From: Chryseobacterium indicum
Lineage (GTDB): Bacteria > Bacteroidota > Bacteroidia > Flavobacteriales > Weeksellaceae
Direction: 5' to 3'
NCBI RefSeq assembly: GCF_021504595.1
Contig: NZ_JACSGT010000001.1
Location: 2,232,001-2,296,000, forward strand
Length of the DNA stretch: 64,000 nt
Part shown: in pieces, positions 61,243 to 64,000 of the stretch
Layout of the letters: every line of letters begins with the position of its first letter
Numbering within the stretch: position 1 is the stretch's first letter
Made by a program: the position numbers and the translations under genes
Notes under the pieces: model-generated
Database searches by the model: none
What the model was told of the DNA's origin: nothing
Seen by the model: only the letters and a program-made list of their open reading frames with translations

Positions 61243-63603
61243 TTATTCGAAATTTTTCAATAAGATCCAGCCTGTCTTTACAACCGGCTTTTTACTTGCA
61301 GGATCTTCAAAGCTTACCTGATACCAGTAGGATGAGGTATTCAGTCGTTTACCCTGGAAATATCCGTCCCAATAAGGCTGTAAGCTGCTTTCCCTGTAAA
61401 CTTCTTTACCGTAACGATCGAAAATAGAAGCTTTAAAGTCTTTATTTTTATTAACGATTCGGAAATCGATGATGTCATTAATGTTATCTCCGTTTGGCGT
61501 AATAACATTCTGCATCACGAATGTAAAATATTCAAGGAAGCCTACACAGCTTGTTTTCTTCACTCTTACTCTGATGGAGATCACCGTATTTCTAGGCACG
61601 TTGGTAAACGTATTGGAATCCTGCCATGTTAAACCATTATCCACAGAATATTCCAAAACACCGTTACTTGGGTTACTTGCTGTAATAATCATGGTTCCGT
61701 TTTCGTTATAGTTAACATTAATAACTTCCGGAATAACCGCCTGAATAACCTGTGTTGTAAAGACTTTCGAACACACTCCATTGGTAATGGTTACACTGTA
61801 TGTTCCCGGAGTTCCTACAGAAATCGTCTGAGATGTCGCTCCATTACTCCAAAGATAACTGTAGTTTGGTCCTGCTCCTGCATCTAAATTAATAACATCG
61901 CCCTGACAGATCATACCTCCTGAAAGTGTTGATTTAATAGCCGGAACAACTTCTATGGTAACAGATGCCGGTTGTAAGGATTTACATCCCTGTGTTCCGA
62001 TCGCATAAACAGAATACGTTGTTGTCTGCGTTGGCGAAACAGTCTGCGTAGCTCCGGTTCCTGATAAATTCGTCCATTGATACGTTGCGCCGTTCGAAGC
62101 TGTTAATGTTGTGGATTCGCCTAAGCAGATTCTCACTTTTGTCGCGGTAAGCTGTGCAACAGGCGTCGCTTCTTTTCTTAAAGTTAAAGTCACTGTTTTG
62201 CTACAGAAAGCTCCATTGGAAACCACTACGTACAAAACCTGTCCGTCAGTTCCGTTATAACTTGCCATTTGTGCAGCAGTAAGATAATTTCCATTCTGGG
62301 CAACTGCATCAGCCTGATTTACATAATAACGAACGATAGCCGTAGTGGAAGTTGTAATCTGTGGTGTTGCATCATTTAAATTAAATGTTGCCAGAGACGG
62401 CGTTGTACAAAGTTTTAAAGTAGCGTTCTGTGCAGGAGGTGTTGTTCCTCCTACAATAGTAACGGTAGCTGTCTGACAATTGGTTCCTCCCACAAATGTT
62501 CTTACAACATATACCCCAGGTTCTGTGGCAATGTATGTAGCACTTGTTGCACCCGGTATGGCAACACCATCTTTGTACCATTGGAAAGTCATTCCCGGAA
62601 CGGAAGCAATTTGTGCCGTTAAAGTTTGCGGCGTATTGTCACACATATTAACGCTTGTTAATGGATTTCCATTTCCGTCTACAATGGTCATTCCGATATC
62701 AAAAGATCCTCCCTGAAGAAAAACCGCAGAGTCAAAACTGCTGTCGGAAGCATCAGCCAGAACCATTTTAAAATGATACGTCTGTCCCGGAATTACCGTT
62801 GCGGTTGCCGTTAAAGGAATTGTTCTTCCGTTGAAGTTTGTTTCAATATTTGCGGTATTCATCCCTCCAAAATACGCTTCATTGATAGGTCCACACGTGA
62901 AACCGTTACCTGCAGGAACAATATTGGTAACACTTACAGGTCCCGCTGTTCCCGGTAAAATTGCCATATTGGTATAAGTAGGATCACCTACTTTTTTGAG
63001 TAATAAAGCAAAACCATCAGAATAAACTCCACATGGGAAATTAGACGTATATTCTTCCGAAGCAAAAATATAATTAAATTTTACCTGAGTACTGTTAGGA
63101 ACGAAGTCAAATTCAATAAAAACAGCATCTTTTAAAGGAGCCAAAGGGTTAATTGCCGTTACAAGATCCGGATCACTTACCGTAGAACCGGGAACAGTAT
63201 CACTTAATCCGCTTTCCAGAACATTTCCCGCTCTTCTGGCCTTCCCTGTTACGAGAACAACACCGTCCGTAAACGGAAAAGCAGTAGTTCCTTTATGAAA
63301 ATATCCCCACGCTCTTTCTGTATCTGTTGCAGGCTGGTTGGGCGAAACCGTAACATTGGTAACGTTGGCAACCGCACAACTGGAGCCACCGGAAATCAGA
63401 ACGTTTTTAACAAGTTGCTCTATATTGTAAGAAGATGGCGCGTAAGATGCCACATTCACATCAATAAAAGCTCCGGACTTCAGACTCGCACCGGAATGCT
63501 TTTCTGTTATCGGTTTTCTGGACGTTTTTTGGGCAAAAACAGATCCTGAAACCAAGAGTAAAACTAAAAAGAAACAGTAGTTTTTTAATCTATAATTTAA
63601 CAT
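61243..63603 (-). CDS. Secreted adhesin-like protein, choice-of-anchor L and T9SS type B end (paralogue 3)
   Basis: A 786-residue exported protein with the same layout as the first paralogue: signal peptide (about 1-24), choice-of-anchor L domain (about 65-305: LVKNVLISGGSSC, RAWGYFHKGTTAFPFTDG, KFNYIFASEEYTSNFPCG), Ig-like domains (CDNTPQTLTAQI, CLGESTTLTASNGATYQW, CQGDVINLDAGAGPNYSY) and the T9SS type B end (NVITPNGDNINDIIDF ... WILLKNFE). It is closer to paralogue 1 in length and domain order. All three have separate promoters and terminators, so they can be expressed independently. Confidence 0.92.
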   Translation of the reverse strand: MLNYRLKNYCFFLVLLLVSGSVFAQKTSRKPITEKHSGASLKSGAFIDVNVASYAPSSYNIEQLVKNVLISGGSSCAVANVTNVTVSPNQPATDTERAWGYFHKGTTAFPFTDGVVLVTGKARRAGNVLESGLSDTVPGSTVSDPDLVTAINPLAPLKDAVFIEFDFVPNSTQVKFNYIFASEEYTSNFPCGVYSDGFALLLKKVGDPTYTNMAILPGTAGPVSVTNIVPAGNGFTCGPINEAYFGGMNTANIETNFNGRTIPLTATATVIPGQTYHFKMVLADASDSSFDSAVFLQGGSFDIGMTIVDGNGNPLTSVNMCDNTPQTLTAQIASVPGMTFQWYKDGVAIPGATSATYIATEPGVYVVRTFVGGTNCQTATVTIVGGTTPPAQNATLKLCTTPSLATFNLNDATPQITTSTTAIVRYYVNQADAVAQNGNYLTAAQMASYNGTDGQVLYVVVSNGAFCSKTVTLTLRKEATPVAQLTATKVRICLGESTTLTASNGATYQWTNLSGTGATQTVSPTQTTTYSVYAIGTQGCKSLQPASVTIEVVPAIKSTLSGGMICQGDVINLDAGAGPNYSYLWSNGATSQTISVGTPGTYSVTITNGVCSKVFTTQVIQAVIPEVINVNYNENGTMIITASNPSNGVLEYSVDNGLTWQDSNTFTNVPRNTVISIRVRVKKTSCVGFLEYFTFVMQNVITPNGDNINDIIDFRIVNKNKDFKASIFDRYGKEVYRESSLQPYWDGYFQGKRLNTSSYWYQVSFEDPASKKPVVKTGWILLKNFE

Positions 63604-63619
63604 TTTGTTGTTGTTTGTT

Positions 63620-63627
63620 CAAAAATA
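63620..63627 (-). promoter_or_regulatory. -7 box before the third adhesin-like gene
   Basis: TATTTTTG on the minus strand, 17 bp before the start codon at 63603. Confidence 0.5.
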
Positions 63628-63729
63628 CTAAATTATTGGCTAAAATCAGAACAAAAAATAAGCATTATAATATAAATAACCTAAAATATTTTAAAATTAA
63701 AGAAATAACAGATAATCTATCTGAATAAT

Positions 63730-63763
63730 AAAAAAAGACTGATAAATTTATCAGTCTTTTTTT
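63730..63763 (-). terminator. Perfect 34 bp palindrome, terminator of the upstream acidic-protein gene
   Basis: AAAAAAAGACTGATAAA is followed directly by its complement, forming a loop-free palindrome that ends in a T run on the minus strand, 37 bp after the stop at 63800. Confidence 0.9.
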
Positions 63764-63799
63764 ATGGAATTGTAATAATTCAGCAATTATATCTGCTGA

Positions 63800-64000
63800 T
63801 TAGTTATCTTTTTTCAGTTCATCAATCATATTCTGCAATTCTGAAATCTTATCTTTCAATGCTTTAATTTCATTTTTATTGGAACTTACATTGCTTTTCA
63901 GCATTACATTTTTGGCGCGCTCATTGTGGTCTTCCTCATCTTCATCCTCGTTAATTTCTTCAATATCTTCCTGAATGTCTTCGATGTCTTCATTAATTTC
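63800..64000 (-). CDS. Acidic coiled-coil protein, C-terminal 66 residues (runs off the window)
   Basis: The frame is open to the window edge and ends KISELQNMIDELKKDN. The first visible part is highly acidic (EINEDIEDIQEDIEEINEDEDEE), followed by HNERAKNVMLKSN and a heptad-patterned coiled coil. I do not recognise the family; the start lies beyond base 64000. Composition is biased and could be a small cytoplasmic coiled-coil protein. The gene would be read just before the adhesin cluster, from which it is separated by a strong terminator. Confidence 0.7.
   Translation of the reverse strand, partial: EINEDIEDIQEDIEEINEDEDEEDHNERAKNVMLKSNVSSNKNEIKALKDKISELQNMIDELKKDN

Overview
The window looks like a chromosomal segment of a flavobacterium close to Chryseobacterium or Elizabethkingia (Bacteroidota). 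The evidence is the AT-rich sequence, Bacteroidota-type promoters (TTG, about 20 bp, TAnnTTTG), several proteins with type IX secretion (T9SS) sorting ends, and a glycosylasparaginase very like the well-studied Elizabethkingia enzyme. No tRNA, rRNA or CRISPR array was recognised.

Layout. Bases 1-15800 are almost all minus strand. They hold the start of priA, an AEC permease, and a glycan group (GH2 beta-mannosidase, CutC, glycosylasparaginase). Next comes a sulfide/persulfide group: two YeeE/YedE half-transporters, an MBL-rhodanese persulfide-dioxygenase-like enzyme, a TauE/SafE exporter and a Crp/Fnr regulator. A GH20 hexosaminidase follows. The intergenic DNA here is crowded with repeats, including a 258 bp MITE-like element and a 220 bp tandem repeat. 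A 24 bp identical sequence lies upstream of both the MBL-rhodanese gene and the TauE gene and is a good operator candidate.

Bases 15800-33200 hold a DUF4197 lipoprotein-like protein, a CBS protein, an outer-membrane barrel, CoA-transferase subunits B and A split by a divergently read ABC exporter, a DoxX protein, a secreted metallophosphoesterase, ribosomal protein L19, an alpha/beta hydrolase, an EamA permease, a secreted M36 metalloprotease and ribosomal protein S1. Bases 33255-37701 encode a complete type III restriction-modification system. A DEAD-box helicase, an SMP-30-like lipoprotein, CcoG, AraC and MerR regulators and a helix-hairpin-helix protein follow.

Bases 44900-54880 are the mobile part. 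A 2147 bp IS1595-family element with exact 8 bp target duplications carries a P63C-domain passenger gene and sits inside one copy of a duplicated 260 bp sequence. A housekeeping block (rluF, truB, uppP, DUF3098, ftsX, with divergent rsmA) is followed by a frameshifted IS5-like element and an AT-rich patch with orphan small genes. Bases 54887-63603 hold three tandem paralogues of large secreted adhesin-like proteins (choice-of-anchor L, PKD/Ig-like repeats, T9SS type B end). The middle one has grown by a 251-residue internal tandem duplication. The window ends in an acidic coiled-coil protein.

The observations most worth checking are the IS1595-P63C element (with an unusual palindrome over its promoter and an apparently missing catalytic Asp), the shared operator in the sulfide regulon, the internal duplication in the adhesin gene, and cutC sitting between two glycan-degrading genes.
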